Assembly (NCBI RefSeq): GCF_030403435.1
Contig: NZ_JAUEPH010000006.1
Coordinates: 186,001-250,000, forward strand
Direction of reading: 5' to 3'
Length of the DNA: 64,000 nucleotides
Source of the DNA: Algoriphagus sediminis
GTDB taxonomy: Bacteria > Bacteroidota > Bacteroidia > Cytophagales > Cyclobacteriaceae
Part shown: positions 16,911 through 26,900 of the stretch, one piece after another
Layout of the letters: each line of letters starts with the position of its first letter
Position numbering within the stretch: the first letter of the stretch is position 1
Translations under genes and position numbers: made by a program
Notes under the pieces: generated by a model
Told to the model about the DNA's origin: nothing
Seen by the model: only the letters and a program-made list of their open reading frames with translations
The model's database searches: none

Positions 16911-19082
16911 TTAAGAAACCAGCTTCGCAAGCAGATTCCTTACCTGCCTGAATGATTTTATATTGTAATTAGCAGCAGTGTAAGCATAGCCTACGCGGAT
17001 GGAATAAGCATCCTCAGGCATGGCTTTGAAAGTATCTTCATCCGTCCAGTCATCGCCAATAGCAAGTACAAAATCATACTTCTGCCCTTTCATCAGTGCT
17101 GTGGCTGCACGGCCTTTGTTGATATCTGGCCTTTTGATTTCCAAAACCATATTTCCTTCCAGCACCTGGAGATTATGACCTCTGGCCATGTATTTCAAGT
17201 GGCTGAAGAGCTCTCTCATTCTTAGGTCTCCCAGTCCGCTTTCCACTTTTCTGTAGTGCCAAACCAAAGAGTGATGCTTTTCTTCGATAAAAGCTCCTGG
17301 AGTCCTCAAGACATAGTATTCCATGATATTTCTGATATCCTCCTTCCAGCTGGAATCCGCATCCGCATAAAGCTCCCAATCCTTCTGGGTCCGCATTTTA
17401 ACCCAGACTCCATGCTCGGCAATCATATCTACATTTTGCCCTTTAAACCATTTTCCAAGTGTATCCTTATCTCTTCCTGAGATAATTACTACTTGAGCCT
17501 TTTCACTCAGTTTTTTCACGATACCCTTAAGCTCTTCATCGGGTTTGGCATCTTGTGGATTTGATACGAAACCGGTTAGGGTTCCATCATAATCTAGAAA
17601 TAAGACTGGATTTTTCGCCGCATGGAAACTCTTTTCCATTTCTGTAGTGACCTTTACGTCTACAACTTTGGAATTCAACTCCTGTTGCTTTTGCTTCACA
17701 TGCTCTACCCGATCCATGAAAACTTTTACCCATTGGAAAATATCATAGGTTTTCAGGCTTTCCTGAAGGGCAGAGATTCTTGCTTTCTGTTCTTCTACTG
17801 GCATAGAAAGCGCCTCAAAAATAGTATCAACTAATCCCTGCCGATCATTTGGGTTTACCAGCAAAGCATCCTGTAATTCCTTCGAGGCACCTGCCATTTC
17901 TGACAGAATCAATACGCCAGTTTGGTCTGTTTTGCTGGCGACAAACTCCTTACATACCAAGTTCATACCATCCCGTAGCGGGGTCACCAAGGCGATATCC
18001 GCCATGCTGTAAAATGCACTGAGCTCATCAAATGGGAATCCTCGATAGAAATAGTGAATAGGTACCCAATTCAATGTAGAATAATCTGAATTGATTCGTC
18101 CTACCAGAGTATCTATCTCTTCCTTGAGTTCTTTGTAAGATTGAACTTTATCCCTGCTGGGAACCACGATCATGATCATGGATACTTTGCCATGTAATTC
18201 GGGGTGCTGTTCGAGAAGTTGAGCAAAGACCTGAATCCTTTGAGGAATACCCTTGGAATAATCCAGTCTATCAATGGTGAGCAGTAGCTTTTGATCACCT
18301 ACCTGCTTCCTGAAATTTTTGACAATATTCTGGGTTTTCCGACTTTTGGCCTGCTTCGCAAACTTATCATAATCAATTCCCATGGGAAATGAATCGACAT
18401 TAATAATTCGATTTTCAGCCTGAATATATCCACTCTCATTTGACAGACCGGTGATTCGTCCTACCGCGGAGAGAAAGTGCCTCATGTCATCATAGGTATG
18501 GAAACCGATTAGATCCGCACCGGTAATTCCCTCCAGCAGTTCTTTCCTCCATGGAATCATTCGGATAATTTCATAGGAAGGGAAGGGAATATGCTGGAAA
18601 AATGCGATGGTGGCATTTGGCAAGGCCTCCCTAAGCATTTGCGGCAGCAGGAGAAGCTGATAATCATGAACCCAGATGGTATCTTCCGATCCTGCTTTTT
18701 TCAGAATTGCTTCGCAAAACATCTTATTCACTCTTACATAAGCTGCCCAGTGATCGGGATTATAAACCATGTATTGGGTGAAATAATGGAATGCTGGCCA
18801 CAGAGTTTCATTACTGAAACCTTCATAAAACTCTTCTACGTCCTGTTTTGAAAGGAAAACAGGAGCCATTTTAAGTTCATGAAGCTCAATGATAATTTCT
18901 GCTCGTTGCTCAGGATCATCTACTGTATTTCCTGGCCATCCGATCCAGATATTTTCACCTTCCTTGTATATGGATCCCAGACCTGTCGCAAGGCCTCCGG
19001 CACTAGGTTTGAATTCAAATTTCCCGTTTCGATGTCTTAGACTTATTGGAAGCCGATTCGAAACAATGATGGTTTTTGACAT
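16911..19082 (-). CDS. otsAB: Bifunctional trehalose-6-phosphate synthase/phosphatase (OtsA-OtsB fusion)
   Basis: A 723-residue fusion. Residues 1 to ~465 are a GT20 synthase: NRLPISLR, WIGWPG, WVHDYQLLLLPQ, FFQHIPFPSYEI, RLDYSKGIPQRI, and TPLRDGMNLVCKEF. From about 490 a HAD-type phosphatase follows (FLDYDGTLTGF and AIGDDWTDEDTF). Together they make trehalose-6-phosphate from UDP-glucose and glucose-6-phosphate and remove the phosphate. The fusion is common in Bacteroidota and makes the compatible solute trehalose. A hairpin with 8-bp arms (19161-19186) lies in the 5' leader; its role is unknown. Confidence 0.94.
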   Translation of the reverse strand: MSKTIIVSNRLPISLRHRNGKFEFKPSAGGLATGLGSIYKEGENIWIGWPGNTVDDPEQRAEIIIELHELKMAPVFLSKQDVEEFYEGFSNETLWPAFHYFTQYMVYNPDHWAAYVRVNKMFCEAILKKAGSEDTIWVHDYQLLLLPQMLREALPNATIAFFQHIPFPSYEIIRMIPWRKELLEGITGADLIGFHTYDDMRHFLSAVGRITGLSNESGYIQAENRIINVDSFPMGIDYDKFAKQAKSRKTQNIVKNFRKQVGDQKLLLTIDRLDYSKGIPQRIQVFAQLLEQHPELHGKVSMIMIVVPSRDKVQSYKELKEEIDTLVGRINSDYSTLNWVPIHYFYRGFPFDELSAFYSMADIALVTPLRDGMNLVCKEFVASKTDQTGVLILSEMAGASKELQDALLVNPNDRQGLVDTIFEALSMPVEEQKARISALQESLKTYDIFQWVKVFMDRVEHVKQKQQELNSKVVDVKVTTEMEKSFHAAKNPVLFLDYDGTLTGFVSNPQDAKPDEELKGIVKKLSEKAQVVIISGRDKDTLGKWFKGQNVDMIAEHGVWVKMRTQKDWELYADADSSWKEDIRNIMEYYVLRTPGAFIEEKHHSLVWHYRKVESGLGDLRMRELFSHLKYMARGHNLQVLEGNMVLEIKRPDINKGRAATALMKGQKYDFVLAIGDDWTDEDTFKAMPEDAYSIRVGYAYTAANYNIKSFRQVRNLLAKLVS

Positions 19083-19203
19083 GAGTTTTCTTTGTATAAG
19101 TAAAAAATGAGATTTATCTCTTTTGATATAAAATTTACTGATTATCCACAGCTTATGAAACTTATTCCTGTGGAAAGGGGAATAAGTAGGATAAGGGCAT
19201 AAA

Positions 19204-19227
19204 AAAAGGCAGCCTCAGCTGCCTTTT
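19204..19227 (-). terminator. Terminator after the haloperoxidase-type gene
   Basis: A perfect 10-bp stem (AAAAGGCAGC / GCTGCCTTTT) with loop CTCA lies 3 bases past the stop codon. The minus strand continues in Ts. Confidence 0.92.
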
Positions 19228-19230
19228 GAA

Positions 19231-20574
19231 TTAATCTTTTATAGCTATGTTTTGTGGTTTGGTACTTATTCTTGACCAGATCAGCTCGGCAATATCCCTA
19301 CCCTGAGTCACTCCGTCTTCTATAGCGGGTAAATAATGGATTCCCCCATAATATCTACTGATGGCTGCTTCTTCCGCAGCTTCAGTGAACGAATCAAACT
19401 CTCTGATTGGCAATCCATAATTCACTTCGGAGCTATCTACAATATGCAGATCATCCCCAAATAGCTGCGCAAGAGTGTAAGCTGATGCAGCTGAAGCTAC
19501 ACTATGTCCACTGGTATGCTCAGGGAATGGAGGTGTTTGAAGCAAGGGAACCCATTCTTCATCGATATACTGATTAATGAAAGTTTCAGGTCTTACCAGC
19601 TTACTTCTATACTTTTCATCCCAGCAGGAAATAAATGCCTCATTCAGAGAGATACCTGTCAGGGCAAAGGCTTCTGCGGTTCCTTTCCAGTCTGTACCAG
19701 CTGCTTTTGCCGCAATGGCCGCAATACTCATCCAGTGACCACCGGGTGTTATTTTCTTGGTTGCAAACATCACATGACCTTTCACATTCATTTTGTAAGG
19801 ATTACAATCCCAGAATAGAGCGATCTCCTTCTGCTCCTCATTTGCTTCCACTCCAGCATTATAAACTTCCATAGCGAGCTCATAGAATTTTGAGCTAGGC
19901 TCTGTGGAATAGGGTGGAGGCGGGGCTGGTTTGAATTGTGCAGCTGAGTCCAAAACAAATGTTCTGATTTTATTCCAATGTGGCTCGATGCCTTCCATGT
20001 AGGCAGGAGGAGTAGGTTCCCATGTTCCCGGCTCATTGGTCACGGTGTATTTTGGGAAAGATCTACTTTCATGGTAATTGTCTTCTTTGGAATATGCCAA
20101 AACGGCTGTAGCCACCTGGTTCCCAAAATCCATTGACTCCTCAAAAACCTGCTCAGGAATACCTTTTTCCCGAAGCATCTCATAGGTAGCATCTCTATGT
20201 TCAGTGATCATATCTTCTGAGAAAATCAGACTTTTTCCGATCTCATAGTAGGCATGCAAAGCTGCCAATGGCGGATAAACATTTTTGGATACCTGGAAGT
20301 CAACAGGGCTTGAACCCCTAAGTTGGCCCATTAATGAAACGTACTCCGGGTCAGTGGCTGCAGCAACTTCATAGGCTCCGAGCGAAGCATAAGAGTAAAT
20401 CCTGGCAGCTACCGGAGGGGAAAATATATCGTGAATAATTACTTCCGTTACTTTATCCTGTGCTTCGTTCAGATAGTGACCATCTGTGATCACCCCTGAA
20501 TAATCCACTTGTTCCTGACAGGATGCCAGAAAGTAGAATGGAACGAGTAAGAGGATATATTTTAATTTTTGCAT
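19231..20574 (-). CDS. Vanadium-dependent haloperoxidase / PAP2-type lipoprotein
   Basis: A 447-residue lipoprotein (Cys19 in FLASCQ) followed by acidic residues, suggesting export to the cell surface. The vanadate/phosphate site is complete: Lys321-x6-Arg328-Pro329, Ser355-Gly356-His357 (TSGH instead of the usual PSGH), and Ser406-Arg407-x5-His413. This is the signature shared by vanadium chloro/bromoperoxidases and type-2 acid phosphatases. The size and the long helical N-terminal part fit the haloperoxidase-like group. It could oxidise halides with peroxide or hydrolyse phosphate esters; sequence does not decide. It follows three CRTAC1-like genes and has its own candidate promoter (20603-20634). 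Confidence 0.85.
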   Translation of the reverse strand: MQKLKYILLLVPFYFLASCQEQVDYSGVITDGHYLNEAQDKVTEVIIHDIFSPPVAARIYSYASLGAYEVAAATDPEYVSLMGQLRGSSPVDFQVSKNVYPPLAALHAYYEIGKSLIFSEDMITEHRDATYEMLREKGIPEQVFEESMDFGNQVATAVLAYSKEDNYHESRSFPKYTVTNEPGTWEPTPPAYMEGIEPHWNKIRTFVLDSAAQFKPAPPPPYSTEPSSKFYELAMEVYNAGVEANEEQKEIALFWDCNPYKMNVKGHVMFATKKITPGGHWMSIAAIAAKAAGTDWKGTAEAFALTGISLNEAFISCWDEKYRSKLVRPETFINQYIDEEWVPLLQTPPFPEHTSGHSVASAASAYTLAQLFGDDLHIVDSSEVNYGLPIREFDSFTEAAEEAAISRYYGGIHYLPAIEDGVTQGRDIAELIWSRISTKPQNIAIKD

Positions 20575-20602
20575 AAGGGTAGATAAGTTTTCTTTTGCGC
20601 TG

Positions 20603-20634
20603 CAAATATACGAAAATCAAAGGGCCGTCTCAAG
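20603..20634 (-). promoter_or_regulatory. Candidate promoter of the haloperoxidase-type gene
   Basis: On the minus strand CTTG, then 20 bases, then TATATTTG approximate the Bacteroidota TTTG-N19-TAnnTTTG promoter, 28 bases before the start codon at 20574. It lies in the 125-base gap after the last CRTAC1-like gene, where no strong terminator is seen. Confidence 0.55.
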
Positions 20635-20699
20635 TAAATGGCAATCCTTAAGAAATTATAAGGAACGGCTCTGACAGCCTGATTTCCATCTGTTTTACG

Positions 20700-23600
20700 C
20701 TATTTATTGGGAAGAAGATACACGGGGCCGTTATGCGTCGCCGCTAATATGAAACCTAACCCAGGAATTGATTTGACAGATTTGATTTCCAAAGAGGTGG
20801 AAACTCCCTCAGGGTTGGGAAGTGCCGTGCAATTTCCATTTTTCCAGCTGAGTATGCTCAGTGCATTTGCTTTTGCATCACCCAGATCCACTCTGAAACC
20901 TGACATGTTTCCACCTAAAATCAATTGACCTTTTTCTTCAATCCATTCTATTGAGTTTATGGGTGACAATTGAGCCTCCGAAGGAAATGGTTTGAATTCA
21001 AATCCACCACTCTCATTTTGTAAATATACTCCAGACTGAAAGTTATGGACAGGATATTTATTGGCTTTCTGCAAAGCTTCTGAAGCTAGCAACTCTTCTG
21101 GTGAAGATACTTTTGAGTATTCCGCATAGGAGCTATGCTTCCCCTTGATACCGGGGATTTGAGCAATTAAATCATCTCTACTCACTAAGGGCACAAGTCT
21201 TTCACCCAAATACCTGAAAATTATTGGGTCATTTTGGCCATTGCTGTCGAAATCATAATGATATAGCCAAACGGGTTTTTCTACACTTGCTTTGAGCTTT
21301 GAGTTTAAGCCCAAATTCCCAATGGCTAAATCTATCAGGCCATCTTGATTGAAATCACCGGATGTGATTTCTTGAATCCAGCCAGCAGAATATTCCAGAC
21401 CCGTTGGAAATATTTCCTGAAGTTTTCCGGAATCTCCAACTTTGAAAACTCTCAATTTCTGCCAGTCGCCGGATAGAATCAATTCCTTTTGTCCATCCTG
21501 GTCCAAATCCTCCCAAATGGCAGCATTGATCATTCCCAGTGAATTCGATTCTGGGAAGAATTCTGAAGTAGCTTCTTTAAATCGACCATTTCCATCGTTT
21601 ACCAATAAGTAGCTGGAAGGTCTAGCTCCATAATCCCCAGAGATCACAGAAACTCCAACAAAAATATCATCATCACCATCCTGATCGAAATCATGAATAG
21701 CTAAAGCCGAGGTGTTTTCACCCCTTGGGGGTAAGGCATTTGGTGAGAATCGAAAATCACCTTGTCCATCCCCAAAATAGACTCTGTCAAAAAGAAAAAG
21801 ATTTCCTGATTCCAGTTCATTTCCGGCACTGCCCACATAAAGATCCAAGAGTCCATCTCCATTAAAATCAGAGAACTCCGCTACTACATCTTCAGCTTTG
21901 GCTAACTGCTCAAAAATCGGATTAACTAATGATTCAAAGCCATTTTCCTTCTGAATCATCAAAACTCCAGCCTGATCTTTGGCACCACCCAGATAAATAT
22001 CTAAATCTCCATCCTTATCCACGTCGCCAGCGGCTACTGCAGGTCCTAGCATTGCGAAGCTTCTGGGAAGTAGATACTCTCTATCCCATTCATCAAAATC
22101 CTCATTCTCGGTATGTTTCCAATCAAGGGTTTTAATTTCAACCGTTTCGTTTTTTTGAGCGAAGACTAATCTTTTTCCATTCCCTTTTTTCAGGGATAAA
22201 GTTGTATTCAGAGAGTCTGTTAGGAATATCTCGGGATAGGAGTCAGACCAATCAACTCGAATGGAGTCGATTTTTTTGTTTTGGCCCAGGCCAAAAATCA
22301 ATTCAGGAGCTACCGAAGATTGGAAGCCCCGGCTGGTAATCAACCGCTGAGACCAGATTTTTCCTGATGAATATAAACTGACTTTTGAACCTATTCCCAG
22401 AGGATTCAAAGAGTTAGATTCCAGCTTGATCTGCAAGAAAGAATTACCATTACCTTCGGTCAGATTCTCATAAATAAAGGCAGGCTGATCCATATTATTT
22501 ATGATCAAATCCAAATCTCCGTCATTATCCAAATCGGCATAGGATGATCCATTTGAATAGGATTCTTGATTCAGTCCCCATTCCTCAGAAACATCCTCAA
22601 AGCGTAAATCTCCGAGGTTTCTGTAGGTGAAATTACTCAGTTTCATAGTGGGAAGCATCTCCACCTGACGCCTCCTGAGTTCCGTCATGGTCAAATTTCC
22701 AGGAGCCTCTTGGCTGTATTGGATGAAGTCCAGGTCATTAGGTCGTTTTACTATTCCATTGGTGATGTGGATGTCTTTATTCCCATCATTATCCAGATCG
22801 ACCAAAAGGGGAGACCAGCTCCAATCTGTGGCACCCACACCCGAAAAGTATGCTACCTCTGAGAAGTTTCCTTCGCCTCGATTCAACTGAAGGTTGTTCC
22901 TTACATATTGATCAGCATAGCCGAAAGTCTTCTTTATCGCATACACTTCCTGTTTATCCTCTCCCACAGATTTCATCCAAATCTCGGGGTCCTGAGCAAG
23001 CATGTCAGTGGTGAAAATCTCCGGTAAACCGTCACCGTTAAGATCACCGGAATCATTGCCCATGCTGTATCGGCTGGTATTTGAAAGTGATTTTTCCAAT
23101 GATTCTATGAAAGTTCCATCCTGTTGATTCAAATACAGGTAATCGTTCTCGGTAAAATCGTTGGCGACATAAATATCCAACCAGCCGTCCTCATTAAAAT
23201 CATTAATGCTCACACCAAGCCCAAAGCCTAATATGGAGGAGTAAATTCCAGCTTCCTGTGTCACTTCCTCAAATCCTCTTTCACCTTGAGCGGCTTTATT
23301 CCGGTAAAGTTTATCCCCAAGAGGGTCAGGTTTGATTCTGTTTTTGGAGTTGGTAAAGACCTCTGGAGATTTTACAGAATGGTTTAATAGATAAAGGTCA
23401 AGATCACCGTCTTTGTCATAATCGAAAAATACGGCATGGGTACTAAGCCCTTTAAAATCGACTCCATAATATTCAGCAAGTTCAATGAAAGTTCCATCTC
23501 CCTGATTGATGTAAAGCCTATTTTGACCTTCAAGTTCTTTAAATCCAGAAACCTGACATACGTAAATATCCAGCAATCCATCTCCATTTACGTCGCCAGT

Positions 23601-23948
23601 GGCCACCCCGGTGGACCAGGTGCCAGTGGATTCCAGACCGGCCGATTCGGTGGCTTTTTCAAACTGCAGATTTCCCTGGTTCAGGTAAAGCTCATTCGAG
23701 ACTTGATTCCCAGTGAAAAAAATATCGATCAGACCGTCTTGATTAAAATCTCCAGAAGCAACCCCGCCTCCATTGTAGAAATAAAGATATTCGATGATGT
23801 TAAGGGTGTCAGTAGAAATGAGTCGATTTTCAAAATCTACACTGCTTTCTTCGGGAGTCAGCAGATCGAATGCCTTCTTCTCCTTTTCCGTCTCACAAGA
23901 CCAAAAAATCGAACTCAGTCCCAATATGAGCAGGCAAAATCTTTTCAT
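20700..23948 (-). CDS. FG-GAP/VCBS-repeat lipoprotein with ASPIC/UnbV domain (CRTAC1-like), copy 3
   Basis: About 1,082 residues from ATG 23948, which gives a lipoprotein signal (Cys18 in FWSCETE); the frame extends upstream to 24041, but that part overlaps the previous gene and lacks signal features. It holds about 13 calcium-loop repeats of the form DxNxDGxxDxxxxN (for example DFNQDGLIDIFF, DVNGDGLLDIYV, DLDNDGDLDLII), predicting two beta-propellers. Between them is an ASPIC/UnbV segment (GIGSKVSLYSSG ... GFQSSVAPELIFGLGQ). It is likely a surface-exposed adhesion or binding protein. Two paralogues precede it; the gap to the previous stop is 7 bases. Confidence 0.88.
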   Translation of the reverse strand: MKRFCLLILGLSSIFWSCETEKEKKAFDLLTPEESSVDFENRLISTDTLNIIEYLYFYNGGGVASGDFNQDGLIDIFFTGNQVSNELYLNQGNLQFEKATESAGLESTGTWSTGVATGDVNGDGLLDIYVCQVSGFKELEGQNRLYINQGDGTFIELAEYYGVDFKGLSTHAVFFDYDKDGDLDLYLLNHSVKSPEVFTNSKNRIKPDPLGDKLYRNKAAQGERGFEEVTQEAGIYSSILGFGLGVSINDFNEDGWLDIYVANDFTENDYLYLNQQDGTFIESLEKSLSNTSRYSMGNDSGDLNGDGLPEIFTTDMLAQDPEIWMKSVGEDKQEVYAIKKTFGYADQYVRNNLQLNRGEGNFSEVAYFSGVGATDWSWSPLLVDLDNDGNKDIHITNGIVKRPNDLDFIQYSQEAPGNLTMTELRRRQVEMLPTMKLSNFTYRNLGDLRFEDVSEEWGLNQESYSNGSSYADLDNDGDLDLIINNMDQPAFIYENLTEGNGNSFLQIKLESNSLNPLGIGSKVSLYSSGKIWSQRLITSRGFQSSVAPELIFGLGQNKKIDSIRVDWSDSYPEIFLTDSLNTTLSLKKGNGKRLVFAQKNETVEIKTLDWKHTENEDFDEWDREYLLPRSFAMLGPAVAAGDVDKDGDLDIYLGGAKDQAGVLMIQKENGFESLVNPIFEQLAKAEDVVAEFSDFNGDGLLDLYVGSAGNELESGNLFLFDRVYFGDGQGDFRFSPNALPPRGENTSALAIHDFDQDGDDDIFVGVSVISGDYGARPSSYLLVNDGNGRFKEATSEFFPESNSLGMINAAIWEDLDQDGQKELILSGDWQKLRVFKVGDSGKLQEIFPTGLEYSAGWIQEITSGDFNQDGLIDLAIGNLGLNSKLKASVEKPVWLYHYDFDSNGQNDPIIFRYLGERLVPLVSRDDLIAQIPGIKGKHSSYAEYSKVSSPEELLASEALQKANKYPVHNFQSGVYLQNESGGFEFKPFPSEAQLSPINSIEWIEEKGQLILGGNMSGFRVDLGDAKANALSILSWKNGNCTALPNPEGVSTSLEIKSVKSIPGLGFILAATHNGPVYLLPNK

Positions 23949-23955
23949 CAAACCC

Positions 23956-26900
23956 TCAATCAAATCTCCAGATTTCAGCTTTATCATTACTCTTTGAAAC
24001 CAAAAAGGAATTTTCCGAAAGCGGCTGGATCGCTCGTACATCTCCCTCCAATTTCAGACCATTTTTCCAGTTTGGCCAATAGCTAAATGCACCGTTTCCA
24101 TCACCCAGAAGAACTTCTCCTTGACTTGCATCATACTTTCCCACTTCTGGCTTAGCCCCACTCAAATTACCACCAAGAATTAAATCGAGGTGTTGATCCT
24201 TGTTGATGTCCATCACTGCAATCCCAAAAACCCAGGATTTCTGTGCCATTTTTGGTAAGGGAACCCATTCGTATTGTCCATTTGATTTACTCAATAATAC
24301 CCCACTTCTGAGCTCATTCACTTCTTTCACAATCGATTTTTCCAAAACCTCTGGGGAGAATATTTCTTCAAGCGTTTGATCATTGTAATCGCTGTATTTT
24401 ATGTAGCGCTTTCTTATTGAGGGAATCTGCTTTTCCAGCTCATGCTTAAGGGTCAAAGGAATTTGCTGACCATCAATTTCCTGAATAGTGAGGTGTTCTA
24501 TGGCACCATTCTGATCAAAGTCATTTACATGCATTTTAATAGGCCGCTCTGTAGATGCCTTAAAGCGTGAATTTTGTCCATGATTTCCCAGAACAAAATC
24601 AGGATAACCGTCCTCGTTAAAATCTCCTACTGCGATCTGCCGGAACCAGCCCTTCTGCTGATCAAGATCTGGACTTTCGATCAATTCTAGGCCTTTCGTG
24701 GTGTTCCTGAAGAAAAGAGGTTGACCCCAATCCTGAACCAAAACAAGATCATCTATTCCATCCTGATCCCAGTCTGCGGCAACAGCATCAGTCACCATTC
24801 CCAAGTCAATCAGTGAAGGGGCTAACTCAGCCGCCTTTCCTGAGAAGTTACCATTCCCATCATTGATCCAAACTTGAGAGGAGGAGGGTGCGCCATAAAC
24901 AAAAGGGACCAACCTTCCACCTGTGAAAATATCCGGGTTTCCGTCTTGATTGATGTCAAGAATGGCCACTGAGGAGCTACTTCCTCTTACACTATTCAGA
25001 CTTTCTTGCTCACTTTTCGTGAAATTTCCCTTGCCATCATTCAGATATAGCCTATCGATTAATTCTCTGGAATTAAGAGGAGATTCATTACCCCCAGAGG
25101 TCACGAATAAATCAAATGCTCCGTCTCCATTGGCATCAAAAAACACAGCATCTGTGTCTTCAGAATCCTTATCTTCTTCGAAAATCTGTTGTTCGGAAAC
25201 CTTGTAGGATCCTTCCATATCCTGAAAATAGATTTGGCCTGAGAATCCTTTGGCTCCGCCAAAGAAAAGATCATCCAAGCCATCTCCATTCACATCACCT
25301 TTCGCCAAAGCCTGGCCTTCTGTGGAATACATGTGGTAGGTCAGGCGATCTCTGTCAAAATCAACGAATATGTTTTCCTCGTGGTCAAAATCAATTGTGT
25401 TCGCATCTTCCTTTGAGAAAAATGGTTCTGGGAGGTTTGCGAAGAACGGTTTATTGGTTTCTGAGGCATCTTTTTCCAGAACAGTTAAAATTTGATCCGC
25501 CTGAGGCTCCTGAATTTCAGAAAGCTTTCCACTCGGCCACAGAATCTCAATCTTTTGAATTTTGTCATTTTGGCCCAGGCCAAAGAAAACCCGTGGATCC
25601 ACGGAAGATTGAAATCCACGGTTAGGTATCTGTTCTGCATAGAGGGTGTCCATCTCGCGGAACACTCTGATCTGGCTTCCGATTCCTGCCAGATTTTTAT
25701 TGTCACCTTTGAGTTCTATTTGTAGACTATGTGCCTCCGGATTAATGGTTCTTCCCTGATTTTTGAAAAGCTGAGCAGGTTGATTTACATTATTTACCAC
25801 TAAATCTAAAGTGCCGTCATTGTCCAGATCACCGTAGGCCGCTCCGTTAGAATGAATAGCTTTGCTTAACCCCCATTCAGTCGCCAGATTAGTGAAATTC
25901 AATCCTCCTTCGTTTTTAAATGCATAATTTGGAACAGGATTTACAGGAATAGGGTCAATCAAAGCTTTGTAATCCACACCCTCTTCAGAGATGATTTTCA
26001 TTTTAGTATCTGCATCATCAATGAAGTTCAGATAGTCCAAATCTGTGATGTCCTGATAAATCCCATTTGCTACGAAAAGGTCTCGCTTTCCATCACTATC
26101 CATGTCAAAAATCAATGCTCCCCAACTCCAGTCGGTAGCCTCTACATTGGCCAGTCTTCCCAATTCGCTGAAGGTCCCGTCTCCATTATTCAGGTGAAGC
26201 ATGTTTCTACTAAACTGATGATAGTATCCGTAATTCAAGTTGAATTGGTACTTGTCCCAGTTTTCGAAGGTGGTGACCTGCTTGATTCGGGCAGGAGGCT
26301 CAGGAAGCATGTCAGTCACGAAAATATCAAGAAAGCCATCCCCATTAATATCGGCGATGTCTGCTCCCATGGAGGCCGCACTGATGGAGCGCATTGATTT
26401 TTCCAGAGACTCGGTGAAGGTACCGTCCTGATTATTGATATATAAATAATCCTTCTCGAAAAAATCATTGGAAATAAAGATATCCGGCCAGGTGTCCTGG
26501 TTCACATCTCCAATGGTAATGCCCAGCCCAAAGCCAATTACACTTCCATAAATTCCGGCTTGTTCACTGATATCGAAAAATTTTCCTTCACGATTTTCAA
26601 AAAGCTTATCGCCGCCAACCTCGTCACGGACGGGCCGCTCATTTTGCATTTTATTAAAGCTACCGATAGCCTGATAGCTATTGTTTAATAAGTACACATC
26701 TAGATCCCCGTCCTTATCAAAATCGAAGAAAACCGCATGCGTGCTAAAACCTTGGTCGGCCAGGCCATACTCCTCAGCTTGCTCCAAGTAAGTGCCGTCT
26801 CCCTGATTAATGAAAAGCTCGTTTTGCTTGTTATCTCCCTGAATATCCCCTGAATTACAAACGTAAATATCCAGAAAGCCGTCAGCATTGACATCAGCCA

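Noticed and set aside
23436-24086. 216-residue plus-strand frame across two CRTAC1-like genes
   Set aside because: Antisense to repetitive coding sequence, overlaps two confident genes, no family features.
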